Shown one piece after another: positions 44,112 through 52,222 of a DNA stretch of 64,000 bases (its first letter is position 1; every line of letters starts with the position of its first letter). Location of the stretch: the NCBI RefSeq assembly GCF_003477885.1, contig NZ_QUEE01000010.1:62001-126000 (forward strand), in the 5' to 3' direction. The DNA comes from Lachnotalea sp. AF33-28. GTDB lineage: Bacteria > Bacillota > Clostridia > Lachnospirales > Lachnospiraceae. A program made the position numbers and the translations under genes. Under the pieces are notes generated by a model, which was not told the origin of the DNA, ran no database searches, and saw only the letters and a program-made list of their open reading frames with translations.

Positions 44112-45125
44112 CTACCTGCTTGGAATTTTTACGCTTTGGCCTTCAATTAAAGTGTAATCTACGATCTGCTTTTTTGGCACCGGTTCCTTGCGGATGCGTT
44201 TCAAAAGTGTTTCGGCGCCCAGATAACCGAGGGTATAGGAGTCAAAGCGCAGAGTGGTCAGCTGCGGCTTGAGCAGTTCACTTTCATCATAGCCTCCAAA
44301 GCCCGCAACCGATACGTCATCCGGTATATTTAGACCGTGACGTTCCAGAACCCGGTATGCGCCGAAGGCCAGGCGGTCCGTAGCGCAGATCATTGCGTCC
44401 ACCGGCCCTTCCTTCAGCACCGCTTCGGCCATTTCCTGGCCGCTCTGATAGCTGTAATCGCCTGTAACGGTCAGGATATCCGTGATGCCGCATTCCTTAA
44501 GACCGTCAATCACTCCGCGTCTGCGTTCGATGCCCACAGCCGCGTCACTTTCATTCACACCCAGATATGCGACTCTGCCGGGGCCGCTCCTGCCGATATA
44601 CATTCCCATGGCTCTGCCCGCGCCGTAATCGTCCTGGGTTACCGTGATTCCGTCCCCATAGTCCTGCGCCAGCACCACTACCGGAACCGGACACTCATGG
44701 ATCAGCTGCCGGTGCTCCTCAGACATGGTGATAGCACTTAACAGTATCCCGTCCACATTCTGGGCGATCAGCCACTGAATATTCCTGCGTTCCAGTTCGC
44801 TGCTGTGGTCAGAGTCCTTTATCAGAGCTTCATATCCATGTTCGCGCAGATAGCGGCCGATACTGGTGATCACCCTGCTGGTGACCTTGGAGTTCAGAGT
44901 GGGGAGCACAACCCCGATCACATTGCTTTTGCTGGCCTTTAAACGTGCGAAGGTATTGGGCTCATAGTCATGGGCCTTAACGATCTCCTGAATCTTTTCT
45001 CTGGTGGATCCTTTGACACTGCCCCCGTTAAAATATCTGGAGACTGTGCTTTTGGTGACCCCGGCCATATCGGCAATATCGGCGATTGTAATTTTCTTTG
45101 TTATCCTGCTCTCTTTGTTTTCCAT
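44112..45125 (-). CDS. LacI-family repressor of the sucrose operon
   Basis: 337 residues. N-terminal helix-turn-helix (TIADIADMAGVTKSTVSRYF) with the hinge region (YEPNTFARLKASK), then the periplasmic-binding-protein-like effector domain (VIGVVLPTLNS, GRVAYLGVNESD, VDAMICATDRLAFGAYR, VSVAGFGGYDESELLKP). It should bind the CCGGTT operators at 43291-43363 and release them in the presence of a sucrose-derived ligand. It is separated from the PTS gene by the frameshifted small gene on the other strand. Confidence 0.9.
   Translation of the reverse strand: MENKESRITKKITIADIADMAGVTKSTVSRYFNGGSVKGSTREKIQEIVKAHDYEPNTFARLKASKSNVIGVVLPTLNSKVTSRVITSIGRYLREHGYEALIKDSDHSSELERRNIQWLIAQNVDGILLSAITMSEEHRQLIHECPVPVVVLAQDYGDGITVTQDDYGAGRAMGMYIGRSGPGRVAYLGVNESDAAVGIERRRGVIDGLKECGITDILTVTGDYSYQSGQEMAEAVLKEGPVDAMICATDRLAFGAYRVLERHGLNIPDDVSVAGFGGYDESELLKPQLTTLRFDSYTLGYLGAETLLKRIRKEPVPKKQIVDYTLIEGQSVKIPSR
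44175..44188 (-). promoter_or_regulatory. Operator-like site inside the repressor gene
   Basis: TGGCACCGGTTCCT matches the downstream sucrose operator at 13 of 14 positions. It lies in the 3' part of the repressor coding region (encoding part of RKEPVPKK), about 0.85 kb from the main operators. It might be an auxiliary site for looping or a chance match shaped by codons. Confidence 0.35.
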
Positions 45126-45246
45126 ATAATGCAGACACCTCGGTTTATTGGGAATGGGATTCTATCTGTTAATGATACCATACTTCAGGATATTTTTCTA
45201 TATGGCGCTTGCACCGTCAGTTATTCCCCCAAGGCCGAAAAAAGTG

Positions 45247-45275
45247 TTGAGATTTTTGGAGGGTAAAGCTATAAT
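45247..45275 (+). promoter_or_regulatory. Sigma-A promoter of the aldo/keto reductase gene
   Basis: TTGAGA (45247-45252), 17 bases, TATAAT (45270-45275). The leader to the ATG at 45378 is about 95 bases. Confidence 0.7.
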
Positions 45276-45377
45276 AATAAATAAATCGATGTCCGCTAGA
45301 AGTATTGGAAGTAATGCAAAATGCTGCACATAAGGACATCCTGTCACAGGAGGAGAGTGCGGGGAAAGAAGGGGAAT

Positions 45378-46520
45378 ATGAAATACAGAGAGCTGGGAAG
45401 AACCGGATTAAAGGTCAGTGAGATCGGTCTGGGAGGGGAATGGCTGGAGCGCCATAATGCAAAAGAGGTAGAAGAGGTAATTCGCTGCTGTGAGGAGAAT
45501 GGGATCAATATCCTGGACTGCTGGATGTCGGAGCCAAATGTGCGCTCAAATATCGGCGCGGCTATTGAACCGCACCGTGAGAAATGGGTGATTCAGGGAC
45601 ATCTGGGTTCAACCTGGCAGAACGGGCAGTATGTGCGGACCCGTGAGCTTAGTAAGGTAAAGGAAGCGTTTCAGGACTTGCTGGAGCGGATGCGCACGGA
45701 TTACATAGACCTGGGAATGATTCATTTTGTGGATGAGGAGGCGGAATTTCGCCGCGTTGTGGATGGGGAATTCATGGAATATGTGCGGGAACTGAAAAAA
45801 GAAGGGATGATCCGGCATATCGGACTTAGCACCCATAATTCCCATGTGGCCCGTCTGGCGGCCCTGCAGGGTGAGATCGAGATGATTCTGTTCAGCATCA
45901 ATCCGGCTTTTGATATGATGCCGGCCACTGAAGATTTGAATATATATTTCAGCGATGATTATGCGGAAGAGCTTGGCGGTATAGCGCCGGAGCGGGCCGA
46001 GCTCTATAGCGTATGTGAGAGGGAGGGCGTGGGCATCACCGTGATGAAGGGGTATGCCGGGGGCCGCCTGTTTTCGGCGGAAAGCTCGCCTTTTGGCGTT
46101 GCGTTGACGCCGGTACAGTGCCTGCACTATGCGCTCACCAGGCCGGCTGTGGCCAGCGTGATGGTGGGATACGATACGCCGGAGCATGTGCGTGCCGCCG
46201 TGGCATATGAGACGGCCACAGAAGAGGAAAAGGATTATGCCAGCGTTCTGGCCGGTGCGCCGAAGCATGCCTACTACGGACAGTGTACCTATTGCGGGCA
46301 CTGTGCTCCCTGTCCGGCAGGCATTGATATCGCTATGGTGAACAAGCTGTATGATCTGGCAGCTATGCAGGAGGAAGTGCCGGCCACCGTCCATGCTCAT
46401 TACGGCAGCCTGACGGCCAATGCGAAAGACTGCACTGCCTGCGGCGGATGCGAGAAGCGCTGTCCCTTCGGTGTGAAGGTCCGGGAGAGGATGGTACAGG
46501 CGGAAAAAGTGTTTGGATAA
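45378..46520 (+). CDS. Aldo/keto reductase-fold protein with C-terminal 4Fe-4S clusters
   Basis: 380 residues, ATG after GAAGGGG. The N-terminal barrel starts MKYRELGRTGLKVSEIGLGG, standard for the family. The C-terminus has two cysteine sets, CTYCGHCAPCPAGID and CTACGGCEKRCPFGVKV, fitting two 4Fe-4S clusters. The usual DTAxxYG catalytic segment is replaced by LDCWMSEPN, so the tetrad Tyr seems absent, and the region where the catalytic Lys normally lies reads VIQGHLG; the His in MIHFVD is retained. It may act as an electron-transfer or sugar-modifying oxidoreductase rather than a normal NADPH reductase (inference). Confidence 0.85.
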   Translation: MKYRELGRTGLKVSEIGLGGEWLERHNAKEVEEVIRCCEENGINILDCWMSEPNVRSNIGAAIEPHREKWVIQGHLGSTWQNGQYVRTRELSKVKEAFQDLLERMRTDYIDLGMIHFVDEEAEFRRVVDGEFMEYVRELKKEGMIRHIGLSTHNSHVARLAALQGEIEMILFSINPAFDMMPATEDLNIYFSDDYAEELGGIAPERAELYSVCEREGVGITVMKGYAGGRLFSAESSPFGVALTPVQCLHYALTRPAVASVMVGYDTPEHVRAAVAYETATEEEKDYASVLAGAPKHAYYGQCTYCGHCAPCPAGIDIAMVNKLYDLAAMQEEVPATVHAHYGSLTANAKDCTACGGCEKRCPFGVKVRERMVQAEKVFG

Positions 46521-46745
46521 ACACTGTTGTTGCTGTTCACAGTTACCGAAAAATTCCCGCGTAAGAGAGAGCAGGGTATGGTCCTCATTGGGACCCGCTC
46601 TCGCTCCGTGAAGCGCGCAGCGGTACTAATGCTGTAAAATACACAGCAATAAGTACCGGCGGGCTTCAAGGGATCCCTATGAGGACCATACCCTGCCCTC
46701 TCTTACGCTGCTTTATTGGCAGCGTGTGAACAGTAACACACTGTT
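46519..46745 (+). repeat. Long foldback (MITE-like) element
   Basis: Two 35-base arms, 46559-46593 and 46674-46708, are inverted copies with 33 of 35 matches. The inner part also pairs (CGGTACT/AGTACCG, GCTGT/ACAGC), and the outer flanks share an inverted GTTxCTGTTCAC. The whole stretch can fold into one long stem. No coding capacity. A shorter relative lies at 61323-61402. Confidence 0.75.
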
Positions 46746-46776
46746 ACCGAAATTGCTAAATAATCCAAGAAAAATC

Positions 46777-46805
46777 TTGACATTTCTTTAAATGTTGATT
46801 ACAAT
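46777..46805 (+). promoter_or_regulatory. Promoter of tRNA-Leu
   Basis: TTGACA (46777-46782), 17 bases, TACAAT (46800-46805), 26 bases before the tRNA. Confidence 0.8.
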
Positions 46806-46831
46806 AATTAAGCATGCCAAGTGCAGTATAA

Positions 46832-46916
46832 GCAGATGTGGCGGAATTGGCATACGCGCATGATTCAGGTTCATGTGGGCATAACGCCCGTGCGGGTTCA
46901 AGTCCCGCCATCTGCA
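46832..46916 (+). tRNA. tRNA-Leu (anticodon CAG)
   Basis: 85 bases. Acceptor arms GCAGATG and CATCTGC pair perfectly; the anticodon stem CATGA/TCATG encloses TTCAGGT, giving anticodon CAG. The long variable arm (GGGC/GCCC hairpin) is typical of leucine tRNAs, and the T-loop is TTCAAGT with a GCGGG/CCCGC stem. No CCA is encoded. Confidence 0.95.
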
Positions 46917-46925
46917 GAGCAAAAG

Positions 46926-46966
46926 AACCGTAAGATGCCTCATTAGCAGGTGTTTACGGTTTTTTT
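46926..46966 (+). terminator. Rho-independent terminator after tRNA-Leu
   Basis: AACCGTAAG...GCCT pairs with AGG...TTTACGGTT and runs into TTTTTTT. Confidence 0.8.
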
Positions 46967-47071
46967 ATTTCGTTCATTAGCAAAATACGGCCTATTGAAC
47001 CAAAACGCTTCATCAGAGATGACCTTTGATTCACCTAAGAAAAATGCATGATAAAAAGGAAGGAGTTAAAG

Positions 47072-48319
47072 ATGAATATCGGCAAGGAATATGAATTATT
47101 AAATCAGCTATATTTTGAAAGGATTAGCGGTACGGAGTCAGAATTAAAGGCCTGCAGAATCATTGCGGATGAACTGACCAAGATAGGATTGGATAGCCGG
47201 ATTGAGGCCTTTGATGTGGTGAGAAATACAGTACAGAAAGTTAAATTCGAAGTGACAGAGCCATACCATAAAGTATATGAAGCAACCGCTTATATGGGAT
47301 GTGTAAATGCGGACGGACTGTCGGCAGAGCTGGCATATTTTGAAAGCGATACACCGGTCTCACGCAAAAACGCAGAGGGCAGAATTGCCCTTGTAAATGG
47401 GTATTTGGGCATGAATAAATTCAAAGCCTTATGTGAAGCGCATGCGATCGGTTTCATAACGTATAACGGTGATATTGACCGGGAAGAAAATGATCTGGAT
47501 CCTAGAGAATTAAGAGAGAGTTCGCAGGTATTTGGAAATATGCCGGGTGTCAATATACGTATTCAGGATGCGATTGAATTAATTGAACGCCAGGCCACAC
47601 ATGTAAAGCTAACGGTCGAACAGACCATGCAGGATGAAAAATCGCACAATCTGATTTGTGAGATCAAAGGTGAGAGCGAGGACTGGATTGTCTGCTGCGC
47701 GCACTATGATTCCGTGCCGAATTCGAAAGGCGCTTATGATAATGCGACAGGAGCCGTTTGTCTGTACAGCATTGCGGAAGAATTAAAGGATAGGCATTTA
47801 AAGCATAATATCCGTTTTATATGGTGCGGAAGCGAGGAAAGAGGGCTGTTAGGTTCCAAGGCTTATGTGAAAGACCATGGGGAGGAATTGGAGCATATTA
47901 AGTTGGTGGTAAATGTGGATATGTTAGGCTCTGTTCTCGGCAATCGGATTGCGGTCAGCACAGCGGACATGTCGCTGGTCCATTACATAGATTATTATGC
48001 CAGGGTGGAGGGATATCCGCTGGAATCCAGCCAGGGTGTATATTCCAGTGATTCCACACCTTTTGCGGACGCGGGTGTTCCGGCCGTTTCATTTGCAAGA
48101 GGCAGCGCGGGTACCGCGAGGATTCACTGCCGCTTTGATGTAATGGAACATTTATCACAGAGGATATTAGGAGAAGATACCGAATTTATCCTGAAGTTTG
48201 TTGAAACAATGGCGAATGCTTACGTGATTCCGGTCGTTCGCGAAATGCCTGATAATATGAAGGAAGAGCTGGATAAATATTTAGGACGCGATTTACTGAA
48301 AAAAGAGGAAAAGAAATAA
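47072..48319 (+). CDS. M28-family zinc aminopeptidase
   Basis: 415 residues from the ATG seven bases after AAGGAG; an ATG at 47048 lies upstream of that site. The catalytic domain shows the two-zinc set: His and Asp in CAHYDSVPNS and GAYDNATGA, Glu in CGSEERGLLG, Asp in VNVDMLG and a final His in RIHCRFD. An inserted PA-like domain (about 95-190) covers the active site. No signal peptide is seen, so it probably acts on imported peptides in the cytosol. It stands alone between tRNA-Leu and the kinase gene. Confidence 0.88.
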   Translation: MNIGKEYELLNQLYFERISGTESELKACRIIADELTKIGLDSRIEAFDVVRNTVQKVKFEVTEPYHKVYEATAYMGCVNADGLSAELAYFESDTPVSRKNAEGRIALVNGYLGMNKFKALCEAHAIGFITYNGDIDREENDLDPRELRESSQVFGNMPGVNIRIQDAIELIERQATHVKLTVEQTMQDEKSHNLICEIKGESEDWIVCCAHYDSVPNSKGAYDNATGAVCLYSIAEELKDRHLKHNIRFIWCGSEERGLLGSKAYVKDHGEELEHIKLVVNVDMLGSVLGNRIAVSTADMSLVHYIDYYARVEGYPLESSQGVYSSDSTPFADAGVPAVSFARGSAGTARIHCRFDVMEHLSQRILGEDTEFILKFVETMANAYVIPVVREMPDNMKEELDKYLGRDLLKKEEKK

Positions 48320-48385
48320 TCTGCCGGAAATCCGGGTACGCCGAGCCGTACCCGGATTTCTGTTCCTCGAAAACATTGTCCACCC

Positions 48386-48414
48386 TTGTAACAGATTGCA
48401 ACAAATGCTATAAT
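48386..48414 (+). promoter_or_regulatory. Promoter of the hybrid kinase/binding-protein operon
   Basis: TTGTAA (48386-48391), 17 bases, TATAAT (48409-48414). It lies downstream of the earliest possible in-frame ATG (48376), which therefore cannot be the start. Confidence 0.7.
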
Positions 48415-48465
48415 ACGAGACAGAGTAGGTGGATGTTCGGCGGGTATTCCGGGGAGGGAACGATT

Positions 48466-50934
48466 GTGGTTCAAAAAAGTGAAAGATCGGGCGGTGTACG
48501 GTTTGGCGCCGGAGCAGCTGTTCTGCTGTTTCTGGTCCTGCTTTATGTGGGTGTCTATACATATCAGCTTTATACGCGCATTGTGGACGAAAGCAAAACA
48601 TTGGCATGGGAGATGACTGTGAAGTCCGCCGAGGTGCTGGAGCTGCGTCTGGATGACATAAGGACTTCGCTTCGCTCCTTTGCCAATGAGGTCTCTCTGC
48701 AAAGTATCGGTACGGACGGAGTGGACCGGCTGGCCGCGTATGAACTGGGGGCCGGCACGGTTTACCATATCCACATCCTTGCGCAGGACGGTACGCCGTT
48801 GACAGAAGGATCGGCCCTGGATTTGGAGGGAGCCGAAGAGTTGGCGGAGCGCTGCCCGAATGACGGCGAATTCTCCAGTTGTTACATTGGGAAAAGCGGA
48901 TATTGGCAGACTGCTATCGCATATTCCGCGGTGATTAACCAAATTCCATGCCGAATCTATGCTGAGTGTGTGCTGGATGATTTGTATATGGAAGACTTTA
49001 TGGTCTTCCACAATGGACAGGGCTATTGCTACATGGTCTCCGGGAGCGAAGGGGATTTTATCATGCTTCCCAAGAATCGATTCGGACAGGGACTTTACTC
49101 AGGCCTGTTTACCATGCTTGAAGCTTATCAGGGCAATGATCCTGCGGTAATTGAAAGCATGCGTGCCGCACTGGTCAACAGGGAGCAGTTTACGGTACGG
49201 ATGGATTTTCGGGGAGAGAACTGTTATTTGTGCTTCGTGCCGCTCACCGATCATACCGATTGGTTCATCGTATCGGTGATTCCTGCGGCGGCTCTGCAGC
49301 AAAACGGTATGGACGCTATATTGGCCATCCTGCTTCTGACAGGGGTGCTGCTGTTGGGAACAGTGGCCCTGACTGTGGTCGACCGACGCCGATGGAAACT
49401 GCGGTATGAGATGGAAGCAGCCCGGATGGCAAACCAGGCAAAAAGCGGATTCCTCTCCAATATGTCCCATGAGATCCGCACCCCGATGAACGCGATCATC
49501 GGTATGACGGAGCTGATGAAACTGGATCTGTCGGATGAGGAACGGGTGAAAGCCTGTATCGAAAAAATCGGCGCATCTTCCCAGTATCTGCTTGGTATCA
49601 TCAACGATGTTCTGGATATGTCCAAGATTGAAAGCGGGAAAATGATATTGGAGCACAGCCCTTTTTCCATCAGCACGGTGATAGAAAAGGCGGTGGACTT
49701 AATCCAGCCCCAGGTACAGATGCGTCAGCATACGTTTAGCGCCTGCGCCCGCTGGGAGGGACCGGACTGTCTCACCGGAGATGGGATGCGGCTTAGCCAG
49801 GTACTGGTCAATATACTTTCCAATGCCGTAAAGTATACGCCGGAGGGCGGACAGATCCGGCTGCGGCTGTCCGGTGGGTGGGATCCGGACCGAAAAGGCA
49901 CGGTTTGGCTTCGCATTGAGGTGGCGGATAACGGGATCGGTATGAGCAAGGAGTATCAAAAGATTATTTTCGAGCCGTTCTCCCAGGAGAAAAATTCTCT
50001 AAGCAGAGGAACCGGCCTGGGCATGTCCATCGCAGCACAGATGGTCCGCCAGATGGGCGGTGAGATTACCGTGGAAAGTGAGCGGGATAAAGGCAGTACT
50101 TTTTGCATACGGCTGTCGCTGCCGGCGACGGTGGAGGACTCTCGCAGCACTGCGCCGGAGGCAGACACAGGCATTTTACTGATTGACCGGGATCCGGAGA
50201 TCCTGGAGACCGCCCGTCCTACGTTTGAAACCCTATTTGTACGGGTGAGTACCGCGGCCAGGCTGGAAGAGGCCATGGAGGCGTTGGCGGCGGAAAATAA
50301 GCCCGGAATCGTCATACTTGACAGCGGGTTTGAAGGACTTTTACAGATCGCCGGGGCCGCACATAACTGCGGTGCGAAACTTTTTGTGTCAGGATACGGG
50401 CTTTTGCCCGCCGGGTATCAGGCGCTGGGAGCAGACGGTTTTCTGGCGAAACCCCTGTTTTTGCAGAAGCTTCTGGATGCGCTGGAACCAAGAAAGATAC
50501 GGAATTCCTCGGAACAGTCAGAGGCGCCTCTGAAAGGACTGTGTATCCTCCTGGCGGAGGACAACGAAATGAACGCTGAGATCGCTGAAGAGCTGCTAAG
50601 CTATTTTGGCGCCCAGGTGGAAAGGGTCACGGACGGCGAGGAGGCAGTGCGCTTTTTCGAGAGCGGGGAGGAGGGGCAGTTTGATTTGATTTTGATGGAT
50701 ATCCAGATGCCCCGGATGAATGGCTATGACGCAGCCAGGGCTATACGGGCCCTGGGCAGGCCGGATGCTGCGCGGATTCCGATCCTCGCCATGACGGCGG
50801 ATGCCTTTACGGAAGATATGATCCTGGCGGAAACGGCCGGCATGAACGGCCATATCGCCAAGCCCATAGATGTGAAGATTCTCATACGGGAGATTCAAAA
50901 AGCCATCAAAAGGGGGGATATTCATGAGGACTAA
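48466..50934 (+). CDS. Hybrid sensor histidine kinase with two receiver domains
   Basis: 822 residues from a GTG seven bases after GGGAGGG; an ATG at 48433 is an alternative. Membrane segment (about 14-34), extracytoplasmic sensor domain (about 35-275), second membrane segment (about 280-302), then a HisKA domain with His in NMSHEIRTPMNAI, an ATPase domain (LSNAVKYTPEGG, DNGIGM, GTGLGMS), a degenerate receiver and an intact receiver (AEDNEMN, LILMDIQMPRMNG, IAKPID). No HPt domain. It overlaps the solute-binding lipoprotein gene by 11 bases, which suggests that the lipoprotein delivers the signal. Confidence 0.9.
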   Translation: MVQKSERSGGVRFGAGAAVLLFLVLLYVGVYTYQLYTRIVDESKTLAWEMTVKSAEVLELRLDDIRTSLRSFANEVSLQSIGTDGVDRLAAYELGAGTVYHIHILAQDGTPLTEGSALDLEGAEELAERCPNDGEFSSCYIGKSGYWQTAIAYSAVINQIPCRIYAECVLDDLYMEDFMVFHNGQGYCYMVSGSEGDFIMLPKNRFGQGLYSGLFTMLEAYQGNDPAVIESMRAALVNREQFTVRMDFRGENCYLCFVPLTDHTDWFIVSVIPAAALQQNGMDAILAILLLTGVLLLGTVALTVVDRRRWKLRYEMEAARMANQAKSGFLSNMSHEIRTPMNAIIGMTELMKLDLSDEERVKACIEKIGASSQYLLGIINDVLDMSKIESGKMILEHSPFSISTVIEKAVDLIQPQVQMRQHTFSACARWEGPDCLTGDGMRLSQVLVNILSNAVKYTPEGGQIRLRLSGGWDPDRKGTVWLRIEVADNGIGMSKEYQKIIFEPFSQEKNSLSRGTGLGMSIAAQMVRQMGGEITVESERDKGSTFCIRLSLPATVEDSRSTAPEADTGILLIDRDPEILETARPTFETLFVRVSTAARLEEAMEALAAENKPGIVILDSGFEGLLQIAGAAHNCGAKLFVSGYGLLPAGYQALGADGFLAKPLFLQKLLDALEPRKIRNSSEQSEAPLKGLCILLAEDNEMNAEIAEELLSYFGAQVERVTDGEEAVRFFESGEEGQFDLILMDIQMPRMNGYDAARAIRALGRPDAARIPILAMTADAFTEDMILAETAGMNGHIAKPIDVKILIREIQKAIKRGDIHED

Positions 50935-52222
50935 ATCCAGCGCCGCCGGGCACCTTCTTCTGGCTATGTTTCTCATTGCGGTCATGCTGGCAGCGGGATG
51001 CGGAAGCAGCGGCATCCAGATTGTGGGGCAGAAGGCGGACACAGTGAATCTGCGCTTTATTGGCTATAAGGTGGGAAAATCCAAGGTGGAAGAGATCGAC
51101 ACGATCTTAAACCGCTATATGGAAGAAAATGAAGATGTGGTCATTGTATATGAGGGTATTGCGGAAAAATATGTGGATATCATGAGTGACCGGCTTCAAA
51201 GCGGGAGGGCCGGCGATCTGTTTATGATCGGCGACCAGGCGGTATCCACCTATGCGGCCAATGGCTGGTACGGCACGAAGATTGCTGATCTGTCCGGAGA
51301 GGAATTTGTCCGGCAGTACAGCCCCATGATCCGGAAGATGATCACCCTGGACGGTCAGGTACCGGCGGTTCCCATGTGCCTTAGTACGGTAGGGATGCTG
51401 GGAAATATGGATGTCTTAAGCGCCTGTGGAATTGACCGGATGCCCGATACCTTTAACGAGTGGGTGAGGGATATGGAAACCGTACAGGAATATGGATTTA
51501 CGCCCATGGTCAACTATCAGGGCAATGCCGCGAGCCTCTCATTTTTGATGGCCGGCCGGTCGGTTGCAGCTTATGTGGAAGGCGTGAAAACCTATGATGA
51601 AGGTGTAACAGCCGCGGAAGTATTTTCCCGGGGAATCACGGACATATATGGGCTGATAGAGGCAGGGCTCATCGACCGGGCACAGTTTGCAGGGGAGACA
51701 GAGGCGCGGGCATATCAAACCGTACTGGGAGAAGAGTTCGCGTCGGGCGGTGTGGCTTTTGCCGTGGCTCCCAGCTGGACGCTGACTGCATTTCAGTCCG
51801 GAGAACCGGAATTTGAATACCGGTATGCCGGGCTGCCTGTGGGCGATGCGGGCCCTTTGGCAGGTGTGCGTGCGTCGGTTCTGGTGGCGGTCAACAACGA
51901 AGGGGAGCACAGAAAAGAGGCGGCCGCTTTCCTGGATTTCCTGATGCAGCCGGAACATATTGAACGCTATGCGGCCGCGCAGACCAGCCTAAGTCCTCTC
52001 GCCGGCGCAAAAACCGATGATCCGCTGCTTGCACAGCCACTCGCTCTGATTGAGGCCGGCCGAATTTTCAGCGATACCGATGCCCGCATCCCGTTTAACC
52101 TGTTAAAACTGCTCAATGAGGCGACTCTACAGATGGCAGACGGAGAGCCGCTGGAACAGATTCTTACCGGATTTGCCGTTTCCGTACGCGAAACCATGTC
52201 CTCTAATGCTGCCAATCGGTAG
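50924..52222 (+). CDS. Orphan sugar-type solute-binding lipoprotein
   Basis: 432 residues. Signal peptide with lipobox MLAAGC, followed by a family 1-type binding domain (VNLRFIGYKVGKSKVEEIDT, then DLFMIGDQAVSTY). No permease genes are nearby and the gene starts inside the kinase gene, so a sensory role, presenting ligand to the kinase, is more likely than transport (inference). Its 3' end overlaps the convergent GntR-type gene by 20 bases. Confidence 0.88.
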   Translation: MRTKSSAAGHLLLAMFLIAVMLAAGCGSSGIQIVGQKADTVNLRFIGYKVGKSKVEEIDTILNRYMEENEDVVIVYEGIAEKYVDIMSDRLQSGRAGDLFMIGDQAVSTYAANGWYGTKIADLSGEEFVRQYSPMIRKMITLDGQVPAVPMCLSTVGMLGNMDVLSACGIDRMPDTFNEWVRDMETVQEYGFTPMVNYQGNAASLSFLMAGRSVAAYVEGVKTYDEGVTAAEVFSRGITDIYGLIEAGLIDRAQFAGETEARAYQTVLGEEFASGGVAFAVAPSWTLTAFQSGEPEFEYRYAGLPVGDAGPLAGVRASVLVAVNNEGEHRKEAAAFLDFLMQPEHIERYAAAQTSLSPLAGAKTDDPLLAQPLALIEAGRIFSDTDARIPFNLLKLLNEATLQMADGEPLEQILTGFAVSVRETMSSNAANR

